A DNA stretch of 64,000 nucleotides from Raphanus sativus (lineage: Eukaryota; Streptophyta; Magnoliopsida; Brassicales; Brassicaceae): the NCBI RefSeq assembly GCF_000801105.2, contig NC_079512.1, forward strand, positions 31,513,848 through 31,577,847. The letters are read 5' to 3'. The position numbers were made by a program, and so were the translations under genes. Positions 47,656 through 58,922 of this stretch are shown here, one piece after another (the stretch's first letter is position 1; every line of letters begins with the position of its first letter). The notes below the pieces were generated by a model, which was given only the letters and a program-made list of their open reading frames with translations, was not told the origin of the DNA and did not search any database.

Positions 47656-49614
47656 CTATTTCAAAGCACAGAGGTTCCTCCAACATTTATCAATAGCGGC
47701 ATTGATCTTCTTCGGTTTACAAATCTCCGGAACAATCATCCCCCAAGTCGAACCTTTCGGTGCCATATACTTACTCAGCATCACTTCCACAATCTTACAA
47801 GCCCCTGATACTCTCTGCCGCTTTAACAGCCTCACGACAAGCTCCTCCAGAAACCCCTTCCCTTCTTCACAAGAATCCTCCGACTTCTCCCTCAAACTCT
47901 TCAAAAATACGTTACAGGTGATCACATCCGGGTCACAACCTCTATCTAACATACAGTTCAGGAGATCAACCGCTCTAGAAACATCCCTCTGCACGCATAA
48001 ACCATCTAAAAGTATATTGTAAGTAACAACATCAGGCTGTGACTCAGGTTCCTCTTGGCATATCATCTCATGGTAAAGTCTTAACGCCGCATCAACAGAG
48101 CCAACACCACAGAGACCTTTAATCATCGAGCTATAAGCTACCGTATCAGGCTTGACCCCGGTAGCGAGCATCTCTGACCAAACAGTCATCGCCTCATTCA
48201 CCTTCCCAACCCCACAGAGACCATCGATTAGAACACTATAACAAACCTCGTTTCGAGAGCATCCCGTTTCATCCATCTCTCCCCACACTTTCATCGCTTC
48301 TTCGCTAAGACCTGCTCTAAAGAACCCTCTCATCAAAGAGCTATACGTATACGCATTAGGCATGCAGCCATTACTTATCATTCCGTTGACTATCTCTTTA
48401 GCTTCCTCTGGTTTCCCTTCGCGGCACAAACCATCTACAAGCGCACTGTACACGACGATATTCGGTTCACAATCTTTCTCTCCCATCATCTTCTTCCACA
48501 ACTCCATAGCCTCCTCAGCTTTTCCTTCTTTAAACAAACCGCTTATAAGAACCGAATAAACATGCTGGTTCAAACGATACCCTCTTTCCTCCATAGAGAC
48601 CAGCAACCTAACCGCGTCCACAGTTCCTCTCTGCTTAACCAACCCTTTAACAAGTGTCCCATACGTGACATCGTTCGGAACACATTTGCTCGACACCATC
48701 CGCTCCAAGAGACTAACAGCTTTATCCAACTTCCCCTTGAGACACAAACCGTTAATAAGCGTGTTATAAGTCACCTCGTTAGGAACACACCCCTTGAGAA
48801 ACATATTATCCACAAGCTTCGTCACACGACTCAAATCCCCTCTCTTACACAACCCATTAATCAACACGTTATAAGTCACAGAACTCGGCGAGATACCTTC
48901 GCTCTGCATCTCGTCCAACAACAAAACCGCCTCATCGATCCTCTCCTCTTTGCACAACCCATCCATCAACGTACAATAAGTATACACATCAGGTGGACAC
49001 TTCCTCTCAGGCATCTCCCTGAAGACCTCAACGGCTCGGTCCACTAACCCCAGCTTGCACAGAGCCTTGATGACCAGATTGAAACTCAATCCATTAGGGG
49101 TAATGTTGGAGCTCACAGCGTCGTCATGAAACTCCAACCCGCGGCGGTAGAGACCTTCTTTGATAACGACGTTGAGGACGGAGTTAAATGACTTGACGGT
49201 GCGTTTGCAGTGAAACTCGTCGACCATTCTGCGGAACAAGTCTACGGCTTTCTCGGGCAAATGCGCTCTCCCGTAGGCTCTGAATATGACTATGAAGGTG
49301 TGCTCTCTGAGGGCTCTGTTCTCTGATCTAATCAGAGTTAAGAGATTCTCTATGGAGGCTAAATCACCTGAACCGGCGCATTTCTCGATCCTCAAGGAGA
49401 GAGTTGGGTCGCCTCGCTTGAAAGAGCCCATTTTGGGAGCGGATTTGAACATCTTCTCCGAGATTATTGGAGGTTCTTCCTCCGGTTCGGATTCCATGGA
49501 TTGGTTCGGGGAAAGTGATGTTGAAGTTGAGAGCTTGGGTGGGTTGGTCGAAAGGATTCGACTTTGGTTGAGGAAGTGGGTGATTATGCGGAGTGGGAAT
49601 GGGCATTTGGGCAT
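47656..49614 (-). CDS. EMB1025: Pentatricopeptide repeat protein EMB1025
   Basis: One exon of 652 residues. The ATG at 49614 (MPKCPFPLRIITHFLNQSRI) was chosen over the upstream in-frame ATG at 49797 because it gives the family's usual length (about 660) and a basic, hydroxylated N-terminus fitting mitochondrial import. From about residue 85 there are some 14 tandem 35-residue PPR motifs of the P class, e.g. VTYNTLINGLCLKGKLDKAV, VVYSALVDGLCREGKPEEAK, VTYNILLDGLCVQRDVSRAV. P-class PPR proteins bind organelle transcripts in a sequence-specific way and stabilise, splice or help translate them. Arabidopsis At4g20090 is embryo-essential. There is no E/DYW editing extension. The RNA target is not known from sequence here. 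Confidence 0.92.
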   Translation of the reverse strand: MPKCPFPLRIITHFLNQSRILSTNPPKLSTSTSLSPNQSMESEPEEEPPIISEKMFKSAPKMGSFKRGDPTLSLRIEKCAGSGDLASIENLLTLIRSENRALREHTFIVIFRAYGRAHLPEKAVDLFRRMVDEFHCKRTVKSFNSVLNVVIKEGLYRRGLEFHDDAVSSNITPNGLSFNLVIKALCKLGLVDRAVEVFREMPERKCPPDVYTYCTLMDGLCKEERIDEAVLLLDEMQSEGISPSSVTYNVLINGLCKRGDLSRVTKLVDNMFLKGCVPNEVTYNTLINGLCLKGKLDKAVSLLERMVSSKCVPNDVTYGTLVKGLVKQRGTVDAVRLLVSMEERGYRLNQHVYSVLISGLFKEGKAEEAMELWKKMMGEKDCEPNIVVYSALVDGLCREGKPEEAKEIVNGMISNGCMPNAYTYSSLMRGFFRAGLSEEAMKVWGEMDETGCSRNEVCYSVLIDGLCGVGKVNEAMTVWSEMLATGVKPDTVAYSSMIKGLCGVGSVDAALRLYHEMICQEEPESQPDVVTYNILLDGLCVQRDVSRAVDLLNCMLDRGCDPDVITCNVFLKSLREKSEDSCEEGKGFLEELVVRLLKRQRVSGACKIVEVMLSKYMAPKGSTWGMIVPEICKPKKINAAIDKCWRNLCALK

Positions 49615-50850
49615 ATGAGCTCCCAAGGGTTTTTTTTTTCTTTTTTTTTGCTTAAACCCTTTGTTTGTGGGGGATTTTGGGGTTTTCGATGTGTGCAAAA
49701 CTCTTGCGCCTGCCTCTCTGTTGCGTCTTTGAAACTGAAAAGAGGGAATCGAATACGAGTTCGATCTCAAATGGTTTCGATTCGATTGAAGAGGCAAATA
49801 TGGAAGAAAAAAACGAGCACTTGGGTTTCTGCCAGCTTCTGATCACTAAAAATATATTTTGCTAAAATACTTTATATTTCGTGCTTTAGTTTGATTTTTA
49901 GCATTTTTGGGTAGTAAGTAGAGTAACCAAAGGAAGAGAATAGGATACATATACTTACATTACATCTGGATTTATTATTATTACATAAATTTGGAAAATA
50001 AAGTTATAAAACATTTATGATCTTAAATTGTTTTTTTGTTTTGTAAATACTTTTCATAATGAGTTACAGAAATTTGAAGTGATTATAAATTACTTTTGGT
50101 GGTGTTCCTCAATTATAAAAGATAGATAAATTCAAATCTGACATTTAAAATATTTTAATTAAATCATAACAATTAAATATTTTTTACTGAAAATAGTTAA
50201 AACTTATTAAACTTAATTAGATCATTTTAAAACTTTTCAAATTCTCTTGGATCCAGTCTACTATTCTTCACACCAGTTTTTTTTCTTTCAGTTTGACCTA
50301 ATTTTTTTTTAAACACTAGTTGACCTAAATAAAACAACAATATAGTTCTGCGAAAATTCACATTAGACAACAATATAATTTAGGTTATACTACGTCAAAA
50401 TGAAATTGTAAATTGATATACATTTCTTGACAAGTAAAAGGTTATAATTGAATTGTTTTCCTTCTACAAAATTTAAACTCAAAAATAATATTATCGTCTG
50501 CCGTGACACACCATGTTTATTGCAAAGTCAAGGCGTTGATCGAGTCTCATACTCTATCATCTTATAGGAAAAAACCATATAAAAACAAAAGTCTAAACAT
50601 CTTCCAATCCTTTTCCATTTTCTCAAAAATATATGTTTTTCATTTGTATTTATATAATACCTCGTCATATATTCTACCATCTCCAATTAGAAACAGTTAA
50701 CACATAATAAAGCTTCAGTTATCTCTTTTCCTCTGTTTTTGATTTTTTCTCTCTCTTTCATTTTTCCCGGGAAACAATCAGAGAAAACACACCAGCGAGC
50801 TTGATCATCATCCATCGTGTAAATCCAAATCCTAGGTGGTGGATTCAGAC
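49615..50850. other. Divergent intergenic region between EMB1025 and the VSR gene
   Basis: Holds both promoters. At the VSR end, ctctctctttc and a CT-rich leader (about 50,748-50,760) precede the start codon. AT-rich in the middle. Overlapping open frames near 49,650-49,860 look like chance. Arabidopsis At4g20100 should lie here but was not recognised. Confidence 0.4.
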
Positions 50851-53800
50851 ATGAGTTTATCAGTCAACGGGAGAGCGTTGACCTCTCTTCTCGTGGCGTT
50901 GACCATCATCGTCGTCATGGTGGTCGTGGACGCGAGGTTCGTGGTGGAGAAAGAGAGCATAAGAGTTCTAAACCCGGAGGAGATGAGGTCGAAGCACGAC
51001 GGGTCGATCGCCAACTTCGGGTTGCCCGATTACGGCGGGTTTCTAATCGGGGCAGTGGTTTACCCGGATAGTAAAACCGATGGTTGCTCTGCTTTTGGTA
51101 AAACCTTCAAGCCCAAGTTTCCTCGTCCCACTATTCTCCTTCTCGATCGTGGAGGTAAACAACACAACAACAACAACAACAAAAACATCTCGAAAGTCAA
51201 AACATGTGTTCTGTCTTTTTTGAATAAACAAGAAAAAAAAAAACATGTCTTTGTTCTAAGACTTGATCGGCACTCTGTTCTGAATTGCTGAGAATCTAGA
51301 TTTGAGTTTAAAGATTTAAACTTTGGTCTCTCATGCTAACTGTACAAGCCAATAGGACGTGAAAGATTTAAACTTTAAACTCTGTTTTTAGGTCCTCTGT
51401 TTTTTGATGTTCTGTTTCAGGTTGTTACTTTGCGTTAAAGGCATGGAACGCGCAGCAAGCAGGAGCGGCGGCAGTTCTCGTCGCAGACAACAAAGACGAG
51501 CCGCTGTTGACAATGGATTCACCTGAAGAGAGCAGAGACGCTGATGGGTTTATAGAGAAGCTAACAATCCCATCGGTTCTAATCGAGAAATCATTCGGAG
51601 ACAGCTTAAGAGAAGGGTTCAAGAAAGGTAAAGACATAGTCTTGAAGCTAGACTGGAGAGAATCTGTGCCTCATCCTGACCAGAGAGTAGAGTACGAGCT
51701 GTGGACTAATAGCAACGACGAGTGCGGTGCACGGTGCGATGAGCAGATGGATTTTGTCAAGAACTTTAAGGGTCATGCTCAGATACTCGAGAAGGGAGGT
51801 TTCACAGCGTTTACGCCGCATTACATCACATGGTTCTGTCCTTTTCAGTTTGTAAACAGTCCACAGTGTAAGTCTCAGTGTATAAACCATGGGAGGTATT
51901 GTGCTCCTGACCCTGAGCATAACTTCAGAGAAGGGTATGAAGGGAAAGATGTTGTGTTTGAGAATCTGAGACAGCTTTGTGTGCATAGAGTTGCTAACGA
52001 GAGTAGTCGGTCTTGGGTTTGGTGGGATTATGTTACTGATTTTCATGCTAGATGTTCAATGAAGGAGAAGAAATATAGCATAGAGTGTGCTGAAAACGTC
52101 ATCAAATCTCTGAGTAAGAGTTATGGTTTAAAGAGAAAACGTTTTTTTTTACCTTCTTTGTTATTGTTTTATGAATTTTTAAAAATTCTCTCAGAGTTAC
52201 CCATTGAGAAGATCAAGAAATGCATGGGCGATCCTGAAGCTGATACCGACAACGAAGTTCTGAAAATGGAGCAAGTAGTTCAGGTTGGTTTTGTTGCCTT
52301 TTACTTGTTGGTTGGGTACATTGGTTTGGTTACTAACTGTATTATGTTTAACATCATCAAGCTTGGACGAGGAGAGCGAGGAGATGTTACTATTTTGCCA
52401 ACATTAGTCATCAATAACGCCCAATATCGAGGTTTGGATTTGCTTATATGACTTTTTTCAGATACACAAAAGTTCTGAAGATACTGAACTCTTTGTTGTC
52501 GTTGTTGTTTGTACTTGTGAAGGGAGATTGGAGAGAACCGCTGTTCTGAAGGCAATATGCGCGGGGTTCAATGAAACATCTGATCCTCCCATTTGCTTAA
52601 ACACAGGTCTAGAGACTAATGAATGTCTTGAAAATAGTGGTGGTTGCTGGCAGGATACAAGAGCAAACATGACTGCTTGTAAAGTATGTCATAATTCACA
52701 TCACATCTCATGGCTATATTTTTTTTTTGTATCAATTTGATTCGAAATGTGTCTTCTCAATATCTTGAGTTTTGTTTTGATCAGGACACTTTCAGAGGAA
52801 GAATCTGCGAGTGTCCCATTGTAAAAGGTGTTCAATATAAAGGAGATGGGTACACTTCGTGTACACGTAAGTCATTCACTCTTCACACAACATAAACGCT
52901 GAGACCGGTTTCTTGAATTTTCTCTGATTATCCGGTTTATGATTGGGTTTTGCAGCTTATGGGCCTGCGAGGTGTACTATTAACAATGGAGGTTGCTGGT
53001 CTGATACAAGAAATGGAGTGACATTCTCTGCTTGCTCAGTTTAGTGATTCTCTTATTACACATCAGATTCTTTCCTTTCATTGTTCTTGTTTCAATTCAA
53101 TAATCTCTTTGATTTTTTATTCAACAAACTACTTATGAACAATCAGGACGCTATGTCTACTGGCTGCAAATGTCCTCCTGGTTTCAGAGGCAATGGACTC
53201 ACATGTGAAGGTAGAGCTTCTCAAGAATCTTTTCCTAAATATTAATGACTTTTTCTGAAAGAATTTTAAATTTATCCAAGCAAAAAAAAAACCGTTTTTA
53301 CATTTGCGTTGAAATAAAGCACTAATCTTTATCGATTTTAACCTCGTTCAAACATACTCATTAACCAGTTCTGTGATCTTGTGATTTGATTTGGCTCTAT
53401 TACAGATATCAACGAATGTAAAGAGGGTTTGGTGTGTCAATGCAGCGGTTGCAAATGCAAGAACACATGGGGAGGACACAGATGTAGTTGTTCTGGTGAC
53501 AAGCTTTACATATACGATCAAGATACTTGTATAGGTAAAATATTTATCAATCGTGAGTCGTGTCTCCAGTCTCATAACAATAACATATAGTTTATATTTT
53601 GCTACACCATTATATTATTACAGAGAGAAATGGATCCAAAACAGCATGGTGGCTCACACTCTTGATACTAGCAATCGTTGCAGTAGCGGGTTTAGCTGGT
53701 TATCTATTTTACAAATACCGTTTCAGGGTACTCTTCTTGTTTCCGCAAAAATATTTTTGAGTTTAACGGTTTTATGTTTGCAGATACCAACTAACTTGTT

Positions 53801-53940
53801 TGTCTTTGTGGTTTTTCATACAGTCTTACATGGATTCAGAGATTATGACGATAATGTCACAGTATATGCCACTTGAGAGCCAAAGAGCTCGTGAAGTTCC
53901 ATCAGAAGCTGAGCCTTTCACTCACAACTCTACTGCCTAA
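50851..53940 (+). CDS. VSR7: Vacuolar sorting receptor (BP80 family, VSR7-like)
   Basis: Eleven exons (50851-51154, 51421-52113, 52195-52283, 52362-52431, 52523-52683, 52785-52866, 52956-53038, 53147-53210, 53406-53534, 53624-53727, 53824-53940) join to 631 residues, a normal VSR length. Order: signal peptide ([19 protein letters not shown]), protease-associated domain ([37 protein letters not shown]), central conserved region, EGF-like cysteine repeats ([24 protein letters not shown]), one transmembrane helix ([20 protein letters not shown]) and a cytosolic tail with the tyrosine sorting motif YMPL. VSRs bind vacuolar sorting signals of soluble cargo in the Golgi/TGN and cycle through prevacuolar compartments. 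Position matches At4g20110. All junctions keep frame. Confidence 0.93.
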
Positions 53941-54158
53941 TACAATACTATGACAAAAGGAACCAAACCTGTCCTGTAGTTGTATATTTCAGGAACAGAT
54001 TCACAAAGAAATGTTTGAGATCGATCACTCACAGTATATATGATATATACCTTGTAAAAAATAAAAGAGAGTGAGATAGAGAGATGTCTAATTTCATGCC
54101 ATGAACAATAAGTTAATGTTTGGATGTTTTCTGTTTAAGATATCAACAAGGTTTCAGA

Positions 54159-55833
54159 AGGCAGCGAGCATCATGAACAGACCTAACGCCCTGGTTTCCA
54201 GATTCTTGGCAAGTAGGGACTTCCCAGATGGAATTTTTCTATCTGCTCCTCTGGGTACTAGACCATCCTATGCGTGGAGAAGCCTATTGCACGGTAGGGA
54301 TCTTCTTGTACAAGGATTGACACACAGAGTTGGAAATGGCAAAAAGACTAAAGTGTGGATCGACAAATGGGTGGAGGATCCCATTGAAGGATTCAGAGCC
54401 CCATGGAGGAAGAACCACACTTTTGATGTTAATTTGATGGCTCACTCCCTCATAGATTTCCCTTCTAGAAGGTGGAATCTGACGGCCTTAAATGAGATCT
54501 TTGTGCCAGGAGATGTGGAGCTGATATGTAGACAACAACCGGTGGTTGGAAAGGAAGATTTTCATCTGTGGAAATACAATAAAAGTGGTTGTATATCAGT
54601 TAAATCGGCTTACTGACTTGCCTCCTCAAAGAAAATAAATCAGAATTTGCGAGAGGTGGTGTGTTTACCTTCGATCAATCCTTTAAAGGAAAAGATCTGG
54701 AAAATCATCACAGCTCCAAAGCTAAAAGTTTTCTTATGGAAAATTTTGAGTGAGGCGCTCCCTGTAGCAGAGTTGATCAGAAATAGGAGAATGAAGATGG
54801 ATGCTGTGTGCCAAATCTGTGGAGATGCAGATGAATCCATCAACCACTTATTCTTCAGCTGCACGTATGCGCGACATATTTGGGCTCTGTCGAGTATTCC
54901 TAACCCCGAGAATGGATTCCACCAATCTTAAATCTACGTCAATATCAGCTACTTGCTAGAGCTGAAGAAACCGAGGGAGGGGCATGACAACCCGAAACAA
55001 CAGTGGCCTTGGATCTTATGGTCTATTTGGAAATCACGGAACCATAGCATCTTTCAAGGCCAAGCTTTCAGTCCATTGGAAGTGATAGAGAAGGCCAAAG
55101 GAGACGAGGAAGAATGGAGACTGGCACAAGAAGTGGAAGTGGACTTTAAAAGAGAAGATAAAGTGGCTGCAAAAGGAAAATAGACCAGGTGGTGCCCACC
55201 TCCTTCTGATTGGCTTATGTGCAACATAGCTTTCGAATGGTGTGAAAACAGGAACTTGCTAGGTGGGGCATGGGTTCTAAGAAACGAAAGAGGGGTGGTT
55301 GTGTGTCACAGTAGACGAGCATTCTCTAATATCACTTCCAAAGACGGGGCAAAACTTCAAGTCATTCTTTGGGCAGTAGAAAGTATGAGAAGCATGAAGT
55401 TTAACAGAGTGATGTTTGCAGGGGAATTTGCGGATCTGTTTAATGCAGTAAAACGACTGGAAGCCTGGCCATCACTGTTGTTTCAGGGGGGAGAAATCCT
55501 AATGGAGACTAAAGGTATCAAAGAAGTCAGATGGCAGGTGATTTCTAGAAGGCAAAATAGAGGGGCTAATCTCATTGCACAAAGTGTCACCAATCAGGGT
55601 TTGACGCAGTCGTACGTCGCGCGAAGTCATCCTAATTGGTTATTTGAAGTCTTTGTGAATGAGAGCCGAGGTCTCTAATTTTTTGGGGGATTGGACGGGT
55701 GGTTTTTACAAGTATAGGCTTGTGGAAGTAATTTTGTTGCGCTTGTTGTTGTGGAGCTTAAGTTGTTTCATCCCTTGTATTCAAACGTTGATATATTTGG
55801 GAAGGAAAAATTAAAATGTGTTAAAAAAAAAAA
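54159..55833 (+). mobile_element. 5'-truncated LINE with target-site duplications and poly(A) tail
   Basis: One + frame interrupted by stops (54614, about 54929 and 55181) carries the end of an L1-type ORF2: VGNGKKTKVWIDKWVEDPI and KYNKSGCISVKSAY, then the zf-RVT-like block VFLWKILSEALPVAELIRNR with CQICGDADESINHLFFSC, then an RNase H-like segment (GGAWVLRNERGVVVCHSRRA...). The element ends in an A-run (55822-55833). Identical 17-bp copies of atcaacaaggtttcaga flank it at 54142-54158 and 55834-55850. All four marks (truncation, poly(A), long TSD, ORF2 tail) define a LINE insertion. It is dead because of the stops. Confidence 0.92.
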
Positions 55834-55885
55834 ATCAACAAGGTTTCAGAGATATGTTTGTGAGAAAAGAAACAAAATGTTTAAT

Positions 55886-55958
55886 GCTTTCATTGAGAGT
55901 TGAACTCAAGACCTCCCGCTTACTAAACGGGTGCTCTAACCAACTGAGCTATGAAAGC
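55886..55958 (-). tRNA. tRNA-Thr (AGT)
   Basis: 73 nt on the minus strand with a full cloverleaf: acceptor GCTTTCA/TGAAAGC, D-arm GCTC/GAGC, anticodon loop TTAGTAA (anticodon AGT), T-arm TTGAG/CTCAA around TTCAACT. CCA is not encoded, as in eukaryotes. A T-rich stretch follows on the minus strand, a pol III stop. Confidence 0.97.
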
Positions 55959-56073
55959 TAGTTCGATGGCTTGTGTTCTATGACTGAAATATTAGGATTT
56001 TGTTTATATGACAGGAAGATGAAGGATATGTTCTGCAACATAACAAAAAAGACAAAAATAAAAAACAAGATTT

Positions 56074-56146
56074 GCTTTCATTGAGAGTTGAACTCAAGAC
56101 CTCCCGCTTACTAAACGGGTGCTCTAACCAACTGAGCTATGAAAGC
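56074..56146 (-). tRNA. tRNA-Thr (AGT), second identical copy
   Basis: Identical in all 73 bases to the copy at 55886-55958, same strand, 188 bp away. It is followed on the minus strand by TTTTTT, a pol III terminator. Surrounding DNA of the two copies differs, so this is an old duplication with the tRNA kept unchanged. Confidence 0.97.
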
Positions 56147-57571
56147 TTGCTGTAACAGAAAGTAGAATAGTTTTTACATTTATTAGTTATTAAAACTTGA
56201 GCTGGGAAGTTCTGTTTTTGTTTAGTGTAACAATCTAACATATCTGTATGGATCAGTTAGAGTAATTGTATTAGATTGTCTCATTGTTTAGTACCGTACC
56301 AATCATAAATTTTCTTTTATGGCTGTGGTGCTAATGGGTTTGATTAGCCAACAAACGTTTTGGAACCATGTGTTGGCTTTTTTCTGATCTAGAAATGGTT
56401 AGTTACAAATAAAAACCATTTGGTAGGACTAGTTTAAGACTCAAATTAAACTTTATTTATTGGCTGATTAAATCCATTGTCCAATGGTGTATTCTTTTTC
56501 GTGTTTCCCTTATGGTCCCGTGTAGTTGTGTCCCTTACGCTATAACTCAATTTCAATGTTGCTAGTTAAAAAAAATAGATGGTGGCATGAGCCGCATGAT
56601 GATTAGTCTCGATTTGAATGGACTATTTGCTTACTTAGCTTAATTAACCTTGTGATTAGACTAATCAGTGATTAGACAATCAATTAATTCATGTTGCTTT
56701 TCTTTTACTCTTTTGTTAGCAATTACTACTCTTTACAAGAAAAATTACGGTCCCAACCAAACAAACCTACCCTTAGTTATACAGAACAATAAGCAACTTA
56801 TATCATATCTTTGGCTACGTATATGATACATTGACTAACATGGTTGTTAATCATTTAATTTATCTTATCTTATTATATCTATAATGTTTTGAATATCTTG
56901 TTCTTGAAGCAAAACCACTATGTTCTTCACCATTCTTGTCACGCATAATGAAATTACTTAATATATGCCTTTGAATTCAGATCAAATAAACAACCAAAAC
57001 AATAGAAAATATATAAAATTACGAATCTTGACCTTTTTGGTGGATCGAAGATAATTCCTTTGTCTCATCCTTTTGGATTTAGAATCAAGTTCAATAGAAT
57101 ACTCACAATTTAATTATAACTTTTTCCCCATTTCAATTATAGAACAAGTTGTTGTACGTAAACTTGATTCGATTTTGCATTATCACGGTCAACCAAAGTT
57201 TATATATAATAACTACATTTGATAATGACGTATAGTTCTTGATGTGTATGTGTTATTCCATTTTTGTGTATAACTAAATGGGACATAGGAGTGATTTAAA
57301 TTTAAGCTAGATTCCGAAAGACAACAGTACTCTATATCTACAACTAACCCTAATTATCCTATATAAAATTGTATTGGCAATGGGATGAAATATAGTACGA
57401 ACACGAACCTGTACAAGTTCACGAGTTCACGAGTTTGTTCTTTACATCGATGAAATTTAACTGGGAAAGCATCACGAACCAAATAACCAGCATAGTTTGA
57501 TATGTTTTTTCTTTGCAGTGGCCGGTGTGATAATAACTTTTTTTATTTGACTTGGTAAGGATATACTATAA

Positions 57572-57628
<57 letters not shown>

Positions 57629-58922
57629 CATATAATGACGTATATTAGTGTACATCTACAAACGTGTATAAAGATAAAAATGGAAACACAACTGCTCTCT
57701 TTATCGTGAAATGGTTGACGTGATGAGAAGCTAACACAACCAAAGCAAAACTGATACAAAAAAGCTCATTCAAACCAAGTCATTGTCTCAACCACTCTTT
57801 TTCCTTGGCCAAGGTCAAATCCATGCATCACCATAATCTATAAAATCTTATTGCTCTTTTATTTCATCAACTATTACGAAGACATTACTTTTTTTTTGAA
57901 CCGATTCATCAACATTACTTAAACAACTAAACTTCTTGAAAAAGTAACAGAATATAAAAGTGTGAACTTCTCACGGAATTAGGTCTTGATATAAGCAAAT
58001 GATTGGGTCTTCAGACAATATAAACAATATACAAGAAGAAAAAGGATATCGTGTAGAGACGATACTCTAAATATTCAAGAGCAGTAATCATGTTTTGATT
58101 TTCTCAAAAGGAGTAATCATGTTTTGGCTCGATAAAATGTTACTGTGAAGTGACTTGTGAAATGGAATGACTCTAAACTAAATCATTTTCAACTTAACTG
58201 CAGTTTTTTTTTTTCATTATAAGGAAAAAAACAAAAGAGATATGATCGCAACTTTTGGTATGGAATTTATTAGAATATAAGTTGATCAGTATGCATGAAT
58301 CTGATTTTAGCATTTCAATAGTAACAAAAAAACTGAATAAAGACAACTTTTCTCTGGTCAATTGTCTGCTTAAAACGAAACCTGGACGCATATCTTGAAA
58401 ATCTGATATAATTAAAATTAAATTAACCAGCGAAGCACATAATGAAAGTCTATAATTTTACAAGTTTGATATGAATATAATGTGTACTAACGTGTGTTTT
58501 ATATTCAGTGGAGTGTGGACTGTGGTTCCTAAGAAGACCTGTGTTTTAATTTGTCAAAGTTTTTAGGCACAGTTTGATTGTACACGGACAATCACGTACA
58601 CACACATATGATCGTTGACCTTTGCCGCTATTTATAAAGCCAAACCATTTATCTACGAGCCTTCCCATTCCATTTTCCCATCTCTCTCTCTCTTACACAG
58701 ATTCCCCAATCTCTTCATTAAACCTTTCTCTCTCTAAACATCAATAAAACAGTAACAGAGAAACAACAGAAGAGAGAGAAACTCTGCATTTACTAGGCAC
58801 CGTTCTGATGACTAATCATCTTTCTCCTCGAGTCTCTTCATAAAGAATCAAATTAATTCTATAGAAACTGCATACAGTTCTAAAGAAGAAAAAGAAGACA
58901 AGAGACAAGACAGAGAGAAACC
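56147..58922. other. Intergenic region upstream of GSO1, with an AT microsatellite
   Basis: AT-rich. A (AT)n run of about 45 bp lies at 57,577-57,621. Arabidopsis has PTAC14 (At4g20130) in this position; no coding trace was recognised. A TATA-like tatttataaa at about 58,629 and a CT-rich leader (58,680-58,735) precede the GSO1 start. Confidence 0.45.

Noticed and set aside
48562..49047. 161-codon + strand frame
   Set aside because: Antisense shadow of the PPR repeats of EMB1025, with no independent coding signal.
49797..49797. Upstream ATG as the start of EMB1025
   Set aside because: It would add 61 residues of atypical sequence; the ATG at 49614 gives the normal family length and a targeting-like N-terminus.
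57577..57621. (AT)n run as a possible origin or regulatory site
   Set aside because: A plain dinucleotide microsatellite, with nothing to support a function.
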